A stretch of DNA of 64,000 bases from Branchiostoma belcheri (GCF_001625305.1 NW_017803921.1:1599547-1663546); one strand, 5' to 3'; shown: positions 32,515 through 45,261, counted from the first letter of the stretch. Notes: generated by a model not told the origin, from the letters alone. Numbers and translations are program-made.

Positions 32515-33484
32515 AGTTTGGCTGGATCCGGACAATTTTATCCTAGTGGAAATGGGGCCATAATTTTTGCAAATTCATGCCCAGGGGGCTAATTGCAAGA
32601 ACAGAAGAAACATTTGGTATAAGAACAGGTAATTAATACTCAGAGAACTACCGATAGCTCTTAACAAACTACTGGTAAAAACTACTTTTTTGAAGACAGG
32701 ACTGTGTCTTCTTTTTTAGTTTCATCGGTTCATTTATTGTTCTTTTTTGAAATGGCATTATTTTATCTTCTATCAATCTAGGCCACAGTTGAATGTGTTA
32801 CACAACGTCGTCCTGTCAGGAAATGATTGGATGGATATTGCCTCGGAAATTAAACCGGCTCGTTTCTTTCTTCTTTTTTTAAACAACATTTTTTTCTTAT
32901 TTGCATATGAGGCCACAGTTGAATGACCGCATACAGGCACAGGTGTATGTTGGTGTGTGAAAAATCTTATAATCACCGAGAGTAGGCTGTACATTAGACG
33001 GTGTTTATCTGGTGACAGATTATACAGTATCACCGGTTCGGCTTTTAGGGGAATCAAAATGACATTATTTTTTTTTCTTTTATTAGCATGATGGCAACAG
33101 TTCAATGACCGCAGTTGTTTGCGGTAAATATTGCTGAAAAAGTCATTGACAGCATGATGTAGATTGGCTGGGAGATTCTTTTCAAAACGACGTTATTTTT
33201 TTACAAATTGTGATATTAGCAACAAGGCCACAATTGAATGAACGTAGTTGTTTGCTCTATCATTGCTGAAATAGTCATTGGCAGCACAGCATGATGTAGG
33301 TTGGCTGGGAGATTCTTGTCAAAACCTGATATTAGCAAATACTGATATTAGCAACAAGGTGAAATATTTCTGAAATAGTTATTGACAGCATGATGTACAA
33401 TGTAGATATCATATATCAGACATCCCACACTGTTACTGAGTACCAGGCAAACACTGGAGTTTTCAGAATTAAGAACATATGCGT

Positions 33485-33962
33485 GGATGCGTGGGTTGCT
33501 CGCTCGCTCGCTCGCTCGGTTGGTTGGTTGGTTGGTTGGTTTGTGGCTTGGTTGGTTGGTTGGTTGGTTTGTGGCTTGGTTGGTTGGTTGGTTGCTTGCT
33601 TGCGATTGCTTGCTTGCTTGTTTGTTTGTTGCTTGTTTGTTTGTTTGGTGCTTGCTTGCTTGGTGATTGCTTGCTTGTTTGGTGCTTGCTTGCTAGTTTG
33701 TTTGTTGCTTGCTTGCTTGCTTGTTTGCTTGTTTGGTGCTTGCTTCCTTGTTTGGTGCTTGCTTGCTTGTTTGCTTGTTTGTTGCTTGCTTGCTTGTTTC
33801 CTTTTTTGGTGCTTGCTTGCTTGTTTGGTGCTTGCTTGCTTGCTTGCTTGTTTCCGTGTTTGGTGCTTGCTTACTTGCTTGCTTGTTTGCTTTTTTGGTT
33901 CTTGTTTGCTTATTTGGTGCTTGCTTGCTTGCTTGCTTGTTTATTGCTCGCTTGCTTGCTTG
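33485..33962 (+). repeat. ~480-bp tetranucleotide array (GCTC/GGTT/GCTT/GTTT)n
   Basis: Runs of GCTC, then GGTT, then a mosaic of GCTT and GTTT units broken by GGTGCTTGCTTG. The frame stays open on both strands because no unit contains a stop in phase; the resulting Leu/Cys/Ala-rich ORFs are not genes. Confidence 0.95.
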
Positions 33963-34029
33963 GTCAGTCTGCATCGCTCTTATTCAGCGTCAGCAAAGTG
34001 AAGTGACAGAATTGGTCCAATTCTGTAGT

Positions 34030-35240
34030 TAGTTGATGTAACCCTGAGGTAGGACCAGTATGAGGCTTGTGTACCACACCTCGCGGGCCGGTTTGAAGCG
34101 GCAGAATCATCCCGGCGCCCTGGTTAATCACTAACGTCTCCAAAACTTGTCAAGTAAATTTATCTTGTGGCGCCGGAGCGTGGAGTGACGCACGCGCGCA
34201 GACACGTTTGGGCGTGGGGGAAATAATTTAACTAGTAACACGTTGGTTTGTAGCGGGAAATTTTGCTGAATTGGCGACTTGAAACGTCTATGATAGGCTA
34301 TTTTCATGATGAAAGTATAACAGGTAATCCCTAAGTAAGTATAACAGGATCTTAAATAATTTCAGAGGTTGTTTGGAGGTTGACAGAAAATATCTATTGT
34401 ACGCAACAAACTCTTGGGATTTTGTGACCAAATTTATTACATTTTTGTTCAATTTCTGTGGGGTGACATTCTGTGGGGCTACATTTTCTGATTATTTCAT
34501 TCTGTTTCCTACATATCTATGTGGTTACTTGGAGAGTCAGGAAACACAGAGGTTATTTTCATCTTCAGAAAAATGTTACTGTCTGCGAGACCTGGAACAG
34601 TCGTGACGACTCAGCATTTTCTGCAATGTTCTGAAAACGGCTCCCGGCAACACAAGATCTCATTAGCTTGTTTCGTGACAGAACGAACAAGCATCTCTAG
34701 TGAGCCTGATTTAAACGAAAAGGTCACACAATAGAATTCACGCACATCATTGCGGGTTTCATAGGAGATCGGCTAATTTTGATTCAGAGCTAACCGTTGC
34801 CAGTCCGCTCTTTGTAACACGTTTTTTGTTATCCTGAAGCCATCGTTAAGCATTGTTGACAAGTTCTGCGTAGCGTAGTCGAAAGCCACACCGTAGTATA
34901 GCGTCCGGTTAACGTTGTGCACGTATTTACAATCTAGTTTTGCCAAACACCTCGTGAATACAAGGGATCACTCCAGTAAAACTGTTGGAAAAACCTGTCA
35001 CAAAAATTTATCGTTAAGAGTTGCCAACCCTCCTAAGTTTAAGGTTAAATTTACCAGGATCTCCCAGCCCTCCCCTGGCATGTTATGTGTCTATTTGACC
35101 AATTTCTACTCCTTACAAAACCAAGGCTGTGTTCAAGATATCCTTTACTGAGAGATGAAAATTAGTCTCATTACAAAGGATATGAATTGTATGCGCATAG
35201 GTCCTGTTTTGATTCTCCATCTTCTTGTAACTGTCGTGAT
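34030..35240. other. Gene-free intergenic stretch
   Basis: No repeat family or exon was recognised. Short chance ORFs only. Confidence 0.4.
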
Positions 35241-35241
35241 C

Positions 35242-35338
35242 TAGCCTAGGTGCCATCCTCCGTAGTTGCCGGCAGCTCCCTGCTGACTTCTACGGTAGCC
35301 TCTAGTAACTACGTAGCCGTAGGACGGTAGCCAGGCTA
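35242..35338. mobile_element. Fold-back element, TAGCCT family, copy 1
   Basis: TAGCCTAGGTGCCATCCTCC at the left and GGACGGTAGCCAGGCTA at the right form imperfect inverted ends. No clear target duplication. Confidence 0.6.
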
Positions 35339-35938
35339 ATTTTCGGATAACAGTAAGTGTGGTCCTGAATTAATCTCCAAGCAGATCTCTTGGTGACTGC
35401 AAGATAGTATCAAATCGGCTAGACAGTATCCAATGCGGCGGTTACATGTTTACATGTATAGGCGGCCAATGTGGACTCCCCTTGCCCCATTCTTTATCTT
35501 AAAGCTTTACTTCGCCGCTGAGACAAAATCATATTTTCTTCATGAGTTGTTTCATCTTTAGTGTAGTAGTAGATCAGTGTGCCAAATACATAAACTAATG
35601 TTCTTAACCTACATCACAGTAAAATGTAGCCCTGTGTAGACGCCGCTATCTTCACGTTCAGAACATTATCATTACTTCGCCGCTGACACGAAATCATGTT
35701 TTCTTCATGATATCTTTTATCTTTAACTACATTTCAGTGTTCGAATTTGGCCAAGTGAAAACTCCTAATGTTCTTGTAACTTACATCTCGGTAAATTGTG
35801 GCCCTGTGTGGCCCTTAGTTATATCGTTACCAGCTTTGACACGAATAGTATTTGTCGGGTTTTCTACTCTGAGTTCTGTTCTTTAACTACAGTTTAGTGT
35901 GACAAATATATAGGCTAATGTTGCCTTCACCTTCAGAT

Positions 35939-36344
35939 GGCCACACCGACTTAATTTTATGGATGACATCCTCTGAAGACCCCCAAATTAGTGCGCGCGG
36001 GCGAATAAAAAAAAATTCCGGCCAAAAATAAAAATGCAACTTAACCACAGTAATGCAAAGCTGGTATTGTGAATTTGCAGCAGTATATAGCGACGTATAC
36101 GACAAGCCGGCACATGCTGGCTTTTTGCGGAATTTTTGAATCTGCACTCTACGTATATACTGAGTCTTGGAGCTTCGGCAGCCAGAGTTGTCTCCGTTTT
36201 GTCGCTAACCACCATGGACTACCCAGGCCTAGAGCCAGGACAGAGCCTCTAAGGACGTGGTCTTTTTTCTTTTTTTCTTTTTTGAGAACAGGCGAAAATC
36301 AATGCACGCGCGGATGTCATCCATAAAATTAAGGTGGTGTGGCC
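35939..36344. mobile_element. ~405-bp TIR element, ATGGATGACATCC family, divergent copy 2
   Basis: The termini GGCCACACCGACTTAATTTT-ATGGATGACATCC and GGATGTCATCCATAAAATTA-AGGTGGTGTGGCC share the ATGGATGACATCC core and the GCGCGCG-GCGAATAAAAAAA segment with copy 1, but have a different interior. Confidence 0.87.
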
Positions 36345-37020
36345 TTATTTAATACTTCGGCGCAGTTTGGCGTAAACTCGCTTGTATGAGGGGGGAATGA
36401 ACTTTACATAGTATCAAACTGCCTTACCTGAATCCCTGCGCTGCCGTATTAGGAAATCGTTTCAAAATGACCCATTTTAAATCTGAATTCTGCGAACTGA
36501 CAACTTGTATGTTTATCACTCACTATTTTTAATTTATCACGCCGTGCATGATTCGTCCCTCACATTGAAAAGTGGTTTTGTAATGCCGCCTACACGCGCT
36601 CTGTACACTCTTGTATCCAGAACCGTGTCCGTCTAGTTCTCTGACAGAATTGGGTTAGAGACAGCGGGGTTTCTGGAATTGGGGAGTAAGATTTTCCATG
36701 GATCCGTACGCGTGGTGCACGTGTTACTAACTCCGTCGCAAAACTTGCGAGCAGCGCAAACTCCCCCCGAACACCGCTGACCTATACTCCCGAACACCAG
36801 CCAACCATGGCCGAACGTCCCGTCCCTACACGAATATTTTTTAGCATTTTGAACAGTTTGTCGCAGCCGAACAGTAGCCGATCTGGCCGAACACCAGACA
36901 ACCACAGCCGACCTTGTAAACCGTGCCTTTCATTTCATTTGTTTATTTTACCCGGTGATTACACTCAGGTCTTTTGACCTGTTTCTTTTTTTTTCAGATA
37001 TGTGTGTGACAATAAAATAC
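36345..37020. other. Gene-free intergenic stretch
   Basis: Contains the phrase CGAACA(C)...CGAACACCAG repeated irregularly near 36770-36910 and one CCAGAACCGTG motif (36608). No gene seen. Confidence 0.4.
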
Positions 37021-37026
37021 ATACTA

Positions 37027-37395
37027 TAAATGGGACAAAATAACACATAGATCATAAATCTGATCGGAAAAAAACACACAGATCATTAATCTGATGGGAC
37101 AAAATAACATAAGATAATAAATATGATGGGACAAAATAACACACAGATAATAAATATGATGGGACAAAATAACACACAGATAATAAATATGATGGGACAA
37201 AATAACACACAGATAATAAATATGATGGGACAAAATAACACACAGATAATAAATATGATGGGACAAAATAACACACAGATAATAAATATGATGGGACAAA
37301 ATAACACACAGATAATAAATATGATGGGACAAAATAATATACAGGTTATAAATCTGATTTGATGGGGAAAATAACACGCAGATCATAAAACTGAT
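37027..37395 (+). repeat. 33-bp minisatellite, ~10 copies
   Basis: Unit GATGGGACAAAATAACACAC-AGATAATAAATAT. The central six copies are nearly identical and the edges diverged. As the period is a multiple of three, several frames stay open. Confidence 0.95.
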
Positions 37396-38389
37396 TTGTA
37401 ACCAGCCTTAACATGTTCTGTTTCTGTAAGCGAGGTGGTCGTGAGGTTCCTGCTTGTTCCGCATAACCAGCAAACCACATTTACCAAAGCTCGGTACTTA
37501 CTTTTGCGTAAGTCGAGTCAGGAAATAAGTGGAAGAGGCCCGAGGGCACAACAATGGGATCTGCTGGGGATCGGGACCCGGAAACTTTAGATTGTAAATA
37601 TACGGCCTGCTTTGGTCCGGGATTTTACGAGAAGGTTATACATATCCTCTGTAACCTCCTTGTGTAAGCTAATTGGTCTAATTGATGGTGACGAAAATCT
37701 ACAAATCAGGTTCAAGCAATTGGGATCCAGAACCTTTGGTCCTGATAGCAGTCAGTAGAACACTATGAAGATTGGGTCTTTCCTTGGTGCTGAATGTGAG
37801 GTGAATAACCTTTCGTCAGCTTATTTCTTCACTTCGCGAGAATCTGGAAAACATGTTGAATCAAACGTCTAGAAAACAGGATAAAGCAAAAGGTCTTTCA
37901 TGACGACAGCTGATTTATTACTACAGGAATAGCCTGAAGTATTCTTCACTAACACATCTGGGCTCGGCACGTTGTCACTTCTTCAATCAACATTGCAATT
38001 GCCCCTGAGGGCCAGCCTCGTGTGACGTACATCATACAGGAACACCGCGGGCGGACACATTTGTTATTAGTGGCGAGAAACTGAAGGGTCCCTGACTTTA
38101 TAACGCATTGGGCATTATATAACCACCTGTAGCGACACTGTTGTTCCGGCCATGCGGCAGGAAGTCAGGAACAGGAAATTAGTAGCGGTTCGTTCGTCAA
38201 TTTGACGAGGACCGACAATTGTCATCCGTAAACGGAAAACTAATACACGTATGTAAAATATGCGGGGATAATTAGTCTAGACAATGAATTTTTCAAACTT
38301 TCTTGGTCCAGAGACTTTCATACGTTCAGGGGAAATAGACAGGAGGTGACGGTCTCAGAATCTGACCGGGAGAAAAGATTGCAAGTCAT

Positions 38390-38605
38390 GTTGGGTCGTG
38401 TGGAGTGCTCAACTCGGAACCAAGAGGTCCCGGGTTCGTGTCCTGACATGCCACCGATTTTGTGCACTTTACACGACTTTCCTCACTTCGCTCAGGTGAA
38501 AATGAGTATTGCATTGTATTGTCCCCTGTGTTGGTGGCGGCATCAAAAACTTGAGTGTGCCGTCACCACGTCTTGTGATTACATTTTGGAATATATAAAA
38601 AAAAA
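38390..38605 (+). mobile_element. tRNA-derived SINE, near full length
   Basis: GTGTGGAGTGCTCAACTCGG, then CCCGGGTTCGTGTCC, CTTTCCTCACTTCGCTCAGG-TGAAAATGAGTA, GTTGGTGGCGGCATC and AACTTGAGTGTG..GTCACCACG. Same order as the copy at 43463. Confidence 0.85.
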
Positions 38606-38646
38606 GGATTGTATAATTTCGGAAAGTCTGAAACCTCCGATTTCTT

Positions 38647-38800
38647 ACACAGAAAAACAGTTACTCAAGCAACTGGGCAGCTTTTTTTTACTGCCAGACG
38701 TTTCGGGTAGCATAAAACGTCTGACAATTTTCAAAATCTGTCCAGGTGCTTGAGTAACTTGTTTACTGTGTATCTCATTACCTGGATGTCTAACCTTCGT
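38647..38800. mobile_element. Fold-back MITE, GTTACTCAAGCAACTGG family, with inner hairpin
   Basis: The outer arms are ACACAGAAAAACAGTTACTC / GAGTAACTTGTTTACTGTGT. Inside is CCAGACGTTT...AAACGTCTGAC. It ends CCTGGATGTCTAACCTTCGT, the reverse of the 29686 start. Confidence 0.82.
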
Positions 38801-39934
38801 CTCAGATTTCTTATTTTTCTTGTTTCGCGTCAGCTTCAAATTTCGTGGCCGCAGGGAAAAGGTAACTCGTGGATAGATAAAGAAACAAGAAGACAAACAA
38901 ACTAAGACAATTTTTCGCAAGGTACTTTCGTCCGCCGACACACGACTAGACACGTGAAAAACACGCGCGATTTCAGGATAACTGGTGTGTATCTTGTTAC
39001 AATTAATGCCAGGGCAATATAAAAGGTGCTTCTAGATCGCCCTACGTACCAGGGAAATACATGTAACCTTTGTGGGACTCTGGCAGGAAAACATTAAGAG
39101 AGTAACTCCAGTCTAGTCCTTGATGTTGTCTTGTCTTATCAGTTTTTTTTCATGAAATCCAGATAAAGATTGTTCAACCAGGAGCACATAGAAAGCGCCA
39201 AAAAAACGTTTTCTTTTCCGAGTGAACATAATCAAGTTATGAACACCGTACCTTTGATCGGTCACTCCGGGCAAAGAAAGATAAAAGAAGCGCCATTTAC
39301 CCTCCAAACAACACGTAAACGTGTTTGATAACCAGGTACAGAAGATGATTAGACATCTACATTGTGGATTTCGCAGATCAAACTATTTGGGACAGCCAAT
39401 CTAAAACGGCTTCGGGCCTTCTGTTAGGAGAGTAATCAGAATATCCATCTTTCATGTCTACTTGAGACGCTATGGAGACAGCAGATGGGTTTTTGTAGTA
39501 CTTTTGTATGACGTCAGCAAAGGATACCTCTCTTCTGAAGTTCCACTATCACACTGATCAAAGTAACAGTCAAGCCGGATATGTCCTTACTACGATCTCT
39601 TCATGCTGCTCTGATCATTACAATTATTAAAGTGATCTTTATGAATGTGAAATGATGAGACTGCAGGCAGACGTATGTGGAAGGCAGAATTTTGGGAAAT
39701 GAGGATACTATCATGAAAGTTCGTCTGTGTTGGTAGTTATCATAATACAATGTTGAACGTTTACGTTCGGAAGTGATTGGCCATTAATTATCCCGATGAA
39801 GGCGACAGTGGTCAGTGAAAATTTGATCTCTCTAGCTCTGTCTCTGTCGTTGTGTTGGACAAAGTTCAACATTGTACCGTAGCATCTTTATATTCATTTA
39901 TTTATTTATTTATTCATCCATTTATTTACCACAA

Positions 39935-40145
39935 TTGTGGAAGGATTGGCATGACAGGTGACTGTCACCTGTAACAGTTTGAACCACTCCCACCAAGAAA
40001 GACCCCTGTCTTTTCCGTGGTGGGATCTTTAACATGCTCGAGGTGTGGGTCTCTTCAAACACGGGATCTCCGGTTTTCTTTTAGGCTATACAAACAGACG
40101 TCGCTTGTTGAAGCTAGGTACTCATTTTCACCTATATAGCTACGA
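39935..40145. mobile_element. Dispersed repeat related to 52180-52460
   Basis: GGTGGGATCTTTAACATGCTCGAGG, ACACGGGATCT and GAAGCTAGGTACTCATTTTC match GGATATTTAACCTGCTCAAGG, ACACTGGATCT and GAAGCTGGGTACTCATTTGC at 52200-52280. The last block is the reverse of the SINE body. Confidence 0.6.
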
Positions 40146-40255
40146 CACGTGAGGACCGTAGGACGACCTTGCCATCTCCCTACATGTCCCTGCCCTACTT
40201 TGCTCACTGTCCGTTAATTTTTGGTTCCGTGTGAGACAACCAGCCTCCCCTTTCA

Positions 40256-40925
40256 TGTGAATCAAAAATCTTTCCACTTCACTTTCCAGATATTTGCGCA
40301 ATTCTGCAATGTCCATTCACAGAACTTCAGGGCTGAAATTTCCAAGAAATCACAATAACGCTCCCTCAGATGTTCCAATGAAGTCACATTATAGAAGAAG
40401 AAGAACTTAATTGCACAACAGATGTAGCAGGTACAACGTATGGCAAAATGATATATACATAGTTTGTGGTGTTAACATACACATATGGTGGTGTTGAGAA
40501 TATCTAACAGTTCTACTAACTGTAATAGGAATCTGGTCTGTTTCATAAACAATGTATAACAAAAGAGAGACGCTAATTATACTAATCTAACTCTATTAAT
40601 ACAATGTAGTAATAAATTGTGTCAGGAATTAATTACGTTTTCTCGTTTTGTCATGGAATTGTGTACAAATTGGCCTACATAAGTGGAAATGTTGACAGGG
40701 CATGATAGTAACATATAGAATATCTCTGTCTTTGTATGGGGTAGTGTTACATTGGTCTTACTTGTAATATGTTGTAACAATTTCCGTCGGTTTTCATCAT
40801 AGGTTGGGCAATCTATTATAAAATGTAATTCGTTTTCGACGCCTTTATGACACGTGGGACATTATATTAAATGTGAATCAAAAATCTTTCCACTCCACTT
40901 TTCAGATATCTGCTCAATTATTCAA
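40256..40925 (+). repeat. Pair of ~55-bp direct repeats enclosing ~560 bp
   Basis: ATGTGAATCAAAAATCTTTC-CACTTCACTTTCCAGATATTTGC (from 40256) recurs, diverged, from about 40871. The enclosed sequence is not recognised. Confidence 0.7.
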
Positions 40926-41018
40926 CATCCGTTAGACACATTGAAATACAGCAACTCTCTAATACACTGTCGAACTCTGTTGTTAGTCTCTAGATATCGC
41001 TCGTGTGCAAGATGACTG

Positions 41019-41065
41019 TTGATTATGGGTTCACCACACCACGAAGTGGTGGTGAACCCATATTG
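41019..41065. repeat. Short hairpin ATGGGTTCACCAC...GTGGTGAACCCAT
   Basis: 13-bp arms around a CACCACGAAGTG-type loop. The half-motif GTGGTGAACCCAT recurs at 41772. Confidence 0.7.
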
Positions 41066-41387
41066 CTTTTTCTGATGTTTCTTCTCCTTCTCCTTCTTCT
41101 TCTTCTTCTTCTCCTGCCATTTTTTAAATGGATTCAGCTTCTTCATTTTAGGGCCTAAGGTCCTGAAATTTGGTATGGAGGTACAGTGGGCAAATACCCC
41201 TAGGCGTTTTTTAAATTTTTGTGATACAGGCTTTTAGAATGGTTTTATTTGAGTTTTTTGGCTGTGTTATAGCAAATGTATTACTGTGTTAGTGTGCCGT
41301 GTTTACCACGTCTGGGCATGAGTCATCACAATGGAATGCAGGGCATCAACCAATAGGCATGCAGCTTTCCTCTATACTTCTTGCTGA

Positions 41388-41510
41388 TTGGCTGTTGGGA
41401 TTTAACTTGATTAACACCTGCACAGAGCATTTCCACCTGCACAGAGCATTTCTTGCTGATTGGCTGTTGGGATTTAACTTGATTAACACCTGCACAGAGC
41501 ATTTCCATAC
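41388..41510 (+). repeat. Two-copy direct repeat (~70 bp)
   Basis: CTTGCTGATTGGCTGTTGGG-ATTTAACTTGATTAACACCTGC-ACAGAGCATTTC occurs twice, with an extra CACCTGCACAGAGCATTT between. Confidence 0.9.
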
Positions 41511-42412
41511 TGACAGTATGTCTTTATTCAAGTGTTTTGGTAGGTATTTCAAGCTTTTCTGCTCCAGCATTGGAATGCGGGGCATGAACGGTTTTTTTTT
41601 ATTTTGAAAATCAACAGTTTGCATTATGCAATTAAAAATCCTAACCAATAAAGTAGGGAATAGCTATCCAACTGTTGTTTTAGTTGTATGTTACTTCATA
41701 TTATAGTTATATCAATGTAAATCATTGTTTTCCCTTGTGTTTCTCATTCTTTCCCTGCCATGTCGTAAAATGTGGTGAACCCATCGCTGTATTTGCTCCA
41801 AAGCAAATATTGGCCTTTCTAGTTTCAACATTTATCCTTCGAACATGTCGAATGATTGCACATTGGATTACATGGCAGTTTCGAATTACCAGCAAAGCCA
41901 TGTGATATTGAAACTTGAATCGCTGCTTCATTTCTTGATTTGTGAAAATATTGCTTTCGGACAAATTCTATACTTTTTATAATATAAATGAGAGTTGAAG
42001 CGTAGTACTAGTGTTGGATTTTTTGCAGAAAATCAAGCAGCTGTGAACTTCACTGGGCATGGATGGCATAATTCCTTTCCTATTCTATTTTGTTGTCGGT
42101 GTGTTTAGTAGGTCAGGGTCACAGTTAGAGAGGTGGATTGCAGCACAGCAGTGCGTGTTCGTACAAACCTGCACAAATGAAAATTTTGAAAATGGAACCT
42201 TCCAAAACGGCATTTCCTGCGTTTTTGAGAGGATTTCAAAGGAAAAATCAGACATAACTTTTTATTCAAGCCCCACTGTTGACACAAACAGTCCATCTAT
42301 CAAAGAAAAATCTTGGACCTTTAGATAAAAATTGGACCCCCTCCGGCTACAGGTATGGTCCAGTATCGGACATAGATAGTATCCTTGCCCCCAGGACCGG
42401 TCTGGTGTGATG

Positions 42413-42608
42413 TAGCCTCCTGTGCAGGCCCCGTGGCGGTGGGGAAGAGTTTTTAACGTGTTATTTTAATATAGCCGGCCATCCTACATAGCCGCCTAGA
42501 GAAGGCTCCATTCCGCCTCGACGGCTATGTAGGATGGCCGGCTATATTAAAATAATGCGTTAAAAACGTGAGTCTTCCCAACCGCCGCGGGGCCTGCACA
42601 GGAGGCTA
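42413..42608. mobile_element. Fold-back element, TAGCCT family, copy 2, 9-bp target duplication
   Basis: The ~85-bp arms begin TAGCCTCCTGTGCAGGCCCC and end GGGGCCTGCACAGGAGGCTA, enclosing a short loop near 42500-42520. GGTGTGATG flanks both sides (42404-42412; 42609-42617). Confidence 0.9.
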
Positions 42609-42829
42609 GGTGTGATGTACATCGTGTTTAGCTGATGCCGGGAGGCAGCAGGGACCCGCCTGTCGAGTCTCTCACGTGTGAGAAACATGTGAGGGAATTA
42701 GTAACCTCGGCAGGCGGTAATAGTTAACGTTGCCTTCACATTATCCACAACACACGTGCAAGTAGGGTTATTGCATCCAGTCTACTGCCCATCCAGGTCT
42801 ATGCCTGAATGAGTTAGGATTGAAAATTG

Positions 42830-42960
42830 TGACCAGGCACGGTACTGGATACTCTCCACGTGTCTAAGATCGTGCATGTAGATTTAAATACGCGTGGACT
42901 ATCCAGAACCGTGCCTAAACATGGTTCTGGATAAAGCACGGTTCTGGATACGACAAGCGT
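42830..42960. repeat. Cluster of CACGGTTCTGGATA motifs
   Basis: GGCACGGTACTGGATA (42837), its inverse ATCCAGAACCGTGCC (about 42900) and two more forward copies (42920-42955) lie within 130 bp. The same motif occurs at 30291, 30320 (inverse), 36608 (inverse) and 57058. Confidence 0.75.
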
Positions 42961-43462
42961 TACCCATGTCTAAACACAATGTTCAAGGACCACTTAGATA
43001 TATCAGAACTAGATCCAACTGGACTGGAAAGTAAAGGATATTGAGCTTGGAGAAATTGGATCTGGAGGTCTGAAAGTGCAACAACATTAGTGGTAGTCGT
43101 TATTCAACAATTTCGTTTATCAAAAGTGTCCCCCACCCTTCTGTAAAGGCTCCCCGTATGTGCCCAATCCCCGCTGTATGTCTTAATTACAAACAGAACG
43201 GCGTTCTTCACCTTTCTGTTGTATGTTTCGCCCTCCCTTGGCGAGTTGGGTTGTTGCTGAGCCGGATCGAGCCGGATCGGGAGCGGTCCCACTGGGGTAA
43301 AGTTGACCAGATCGAAGCTAAATCGAGACAATTTTATCCTAGTGGGAAAATGACATGGTCTAAAAAGACTGGCATTCACATGAATGTGGTTCTGGATAAA
43401 GCACTGTTCTGGTTACTCATGTGTACGAGAAACATAATGTTCAGGACAACTTGAGTAGCCGT

Positions 43463-43707
43463 GGGTCGTGTGGCGTAGCGGCAGCGTGCTCGACTCGGAA
43501 CTAAGAGGTCCCGGGTTAGAGTCCTGACATGCCACCGATCTTGTGCCCTTGGGCAAGGCACTTTACACGACTTCCCTCACTTAACTCAAGTGAAAAAGAG
43601 CATTGTCTTGTATTCATCCTCTGCGTTGGTGGCGTCATAAATGTTTATATAACTTGAGTGTGCTGTCACCATGTCTAGTGTCTAGTCATGAAATGTTGGA
43701 AAATAAA
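43463..43707 (+). mobile_element. tRNA-derived SINE, full length with A-rich tail
   Basis: GTGTGGCGTAGCGGCAGCGT (A box), CCCGGGTTAGAGTCC (B box), CCCTTGGGCAAGGCACTTTACACG, CTCAAGTGAAAAAGAGCATTG and AACTTGAGTGTGCTGTCACC, ending in AAATAAAAAAAAATA. Confidence 0.85.
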
Positions 43708-44669
43708 AAAAAATATAAGGTCCATGAAATGTCTAGTCATGAACTTTTGGAATATAAAAAAATATAGGGTGTATAAGGAAACACGACCCGATACCGCTAG
43801 TGAGTAAAGCATGTTGAGCCTGGAGGTAAATAGTAAAACAACACGGCCTTGATCTTTCACTAAGCCTTTGCGTAGGTCCCCGGCCCTGAGGATTACTTAA
43901 TGGTTCTCGCCTTTTCAAACACCGTTCGCTAAGTGCATAATGCCAGAACCAGAGACATTTAATCCGAACTGGGCTTAAAGTTTTACCAACCGTCTGAGCC
44001 CTTTCTAAGAATTTTATCTATTCAAGTAAATGGGAGTTGTTGTAGATGACGTACGTATTTACCCTTGATTTATAGAGAACATGGCCCAGCTATCTAAAAT
44101 TTATCTCATACTGTGTTGGTATGTATTTTTATGACCTTACCAAGAAAGACGCCTTAAGCTACAGAGGTGTTAATGAAAGGTTGAAGAACACATTTTGACG
44201 GTGTTAACCCTACTCTAAGCCACTTCATGTCTTATTGCTTAATGGTTCTCACCTTTACAAATGCCGTTCGTCAATTATATAATGACGGAAACAGAGAGAT
44301 TTCATCCCCGCTAGAATTTAGCCTTATACATGTACGATTGAGGTTTCGGTCCAAAACAATCCAGATGTGGTACAAAAAGTATTATGAGCTCCGAAGAGCT
44401 CGGTTTGTACAGCCTGCACAGAGAGCCATGTGTGCTTGATGTTTGACAAGACACCTTCCGTGCCTTTTACGGTCTTCGGGTGGATATTTCTGGGATGCCC
44501 CAGATGTTAAGGGTAATCCTTTAAAAGGTCGTTCAGTGGGTGCATGAAAAAACAGCCGACATATCAATGTATACTGTACCCGTTCTGCTAACAGTTTTCA
44601 ATTAGGGGGCTAAGTGGCATTGGTCACTGAGGGTCATATCGTTATGACCACTGAAAGACAGAGAGGTGT

Positions 44670-44723
44670 CAGGTGTGTGTGTGTGTGATTGAGTGTGCGT
44701 GCGTATGTGCGTGTGTGTGTGTT

Positions 44724-44798
<75 letters not shown>
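44670..44798 (+). repeat. (TG)n microsatellite
   Basis: About 50 TG units with CG and TT interruptions. Confidence 0.97.
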
Positions 44799-45098
44799 TT
44801 GTATGATTGCACAACTGTGTAGCTACAGCGCTAGCCCTGTGACGCAAGTAACGTTTTATGTAAGAGAAGGGACTTAATCTTACATCTTACAGTTAATCCT
44901 TGCTGACAGTAAGGTCGAGGCCAGCTTTGCTTGTGCCACGTGACCCAGTTAGCAAACAGCAGGAACAAGAATTCGGAGATCTCAGACCTCCATAAAATAT
45001 CAACTCTTGCCATGGTGTCTACAAGTCACCACTTTTTAGAAGGGGTTAATAGCTCCATATGCTATGGTCTGGTGCACTACTAAATTGGCTGATACAGC

Positions 45099-45184
45099 AC
45101 ACAAACACACACACACACACGCACGCACGCACACACACACACACACACACACGCGCACGCACGCACGCACGCACACTCACAAAC

Positions 45185-45259
<75 letters not shown>
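45099..45259 (+). repeat. (CA)n with (CACG)n interruptions
   Basis: Mixed CA and CACG units. On the opposite strand it resembles the (TG)n tract 300 bp to the left. Confidence 0.97.

Positions 45260-45261
<2 letters not shown>

Larger units (their letters stand above)
30960..33380. other. Gene-free intergenic stretch
   Basis: Holds simple repeats (31314-31420, 31929-31981), a MITE at 32407-32514 and a thrice-repeated local pattern near 32890-33390 (CATTGACAGCATGATGTAGA...TTGGCTGGGAGATTCTT with GGCCACA.TTGAATGA). No exon was recognised. Confidence 0.5.

Noticed and set aside
33390-34032. Long open frames rich in Leu/Cys/Ala on both strands
   Set aside because: They are translations of a tetranucleotide array (GCTT/GTTT), which lacks stops in phase; no splice or start signals.
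37024-37386. Open frames of MMGQNNTQIIN-type repeats
   Set aside because: A by-product of a 33-bp tandem repeat whose period is a multiple of three.
37027-37395. CRISPR-like regular repeats
   Set aside because: Direct tandem repeats without unique spacers, in an animal genome.
43463-43530. tRNA gene
   Set aside because: A and B boxes are present but no cloverleaf or acceptor stem forms, and the same head is found on several SINE copies.
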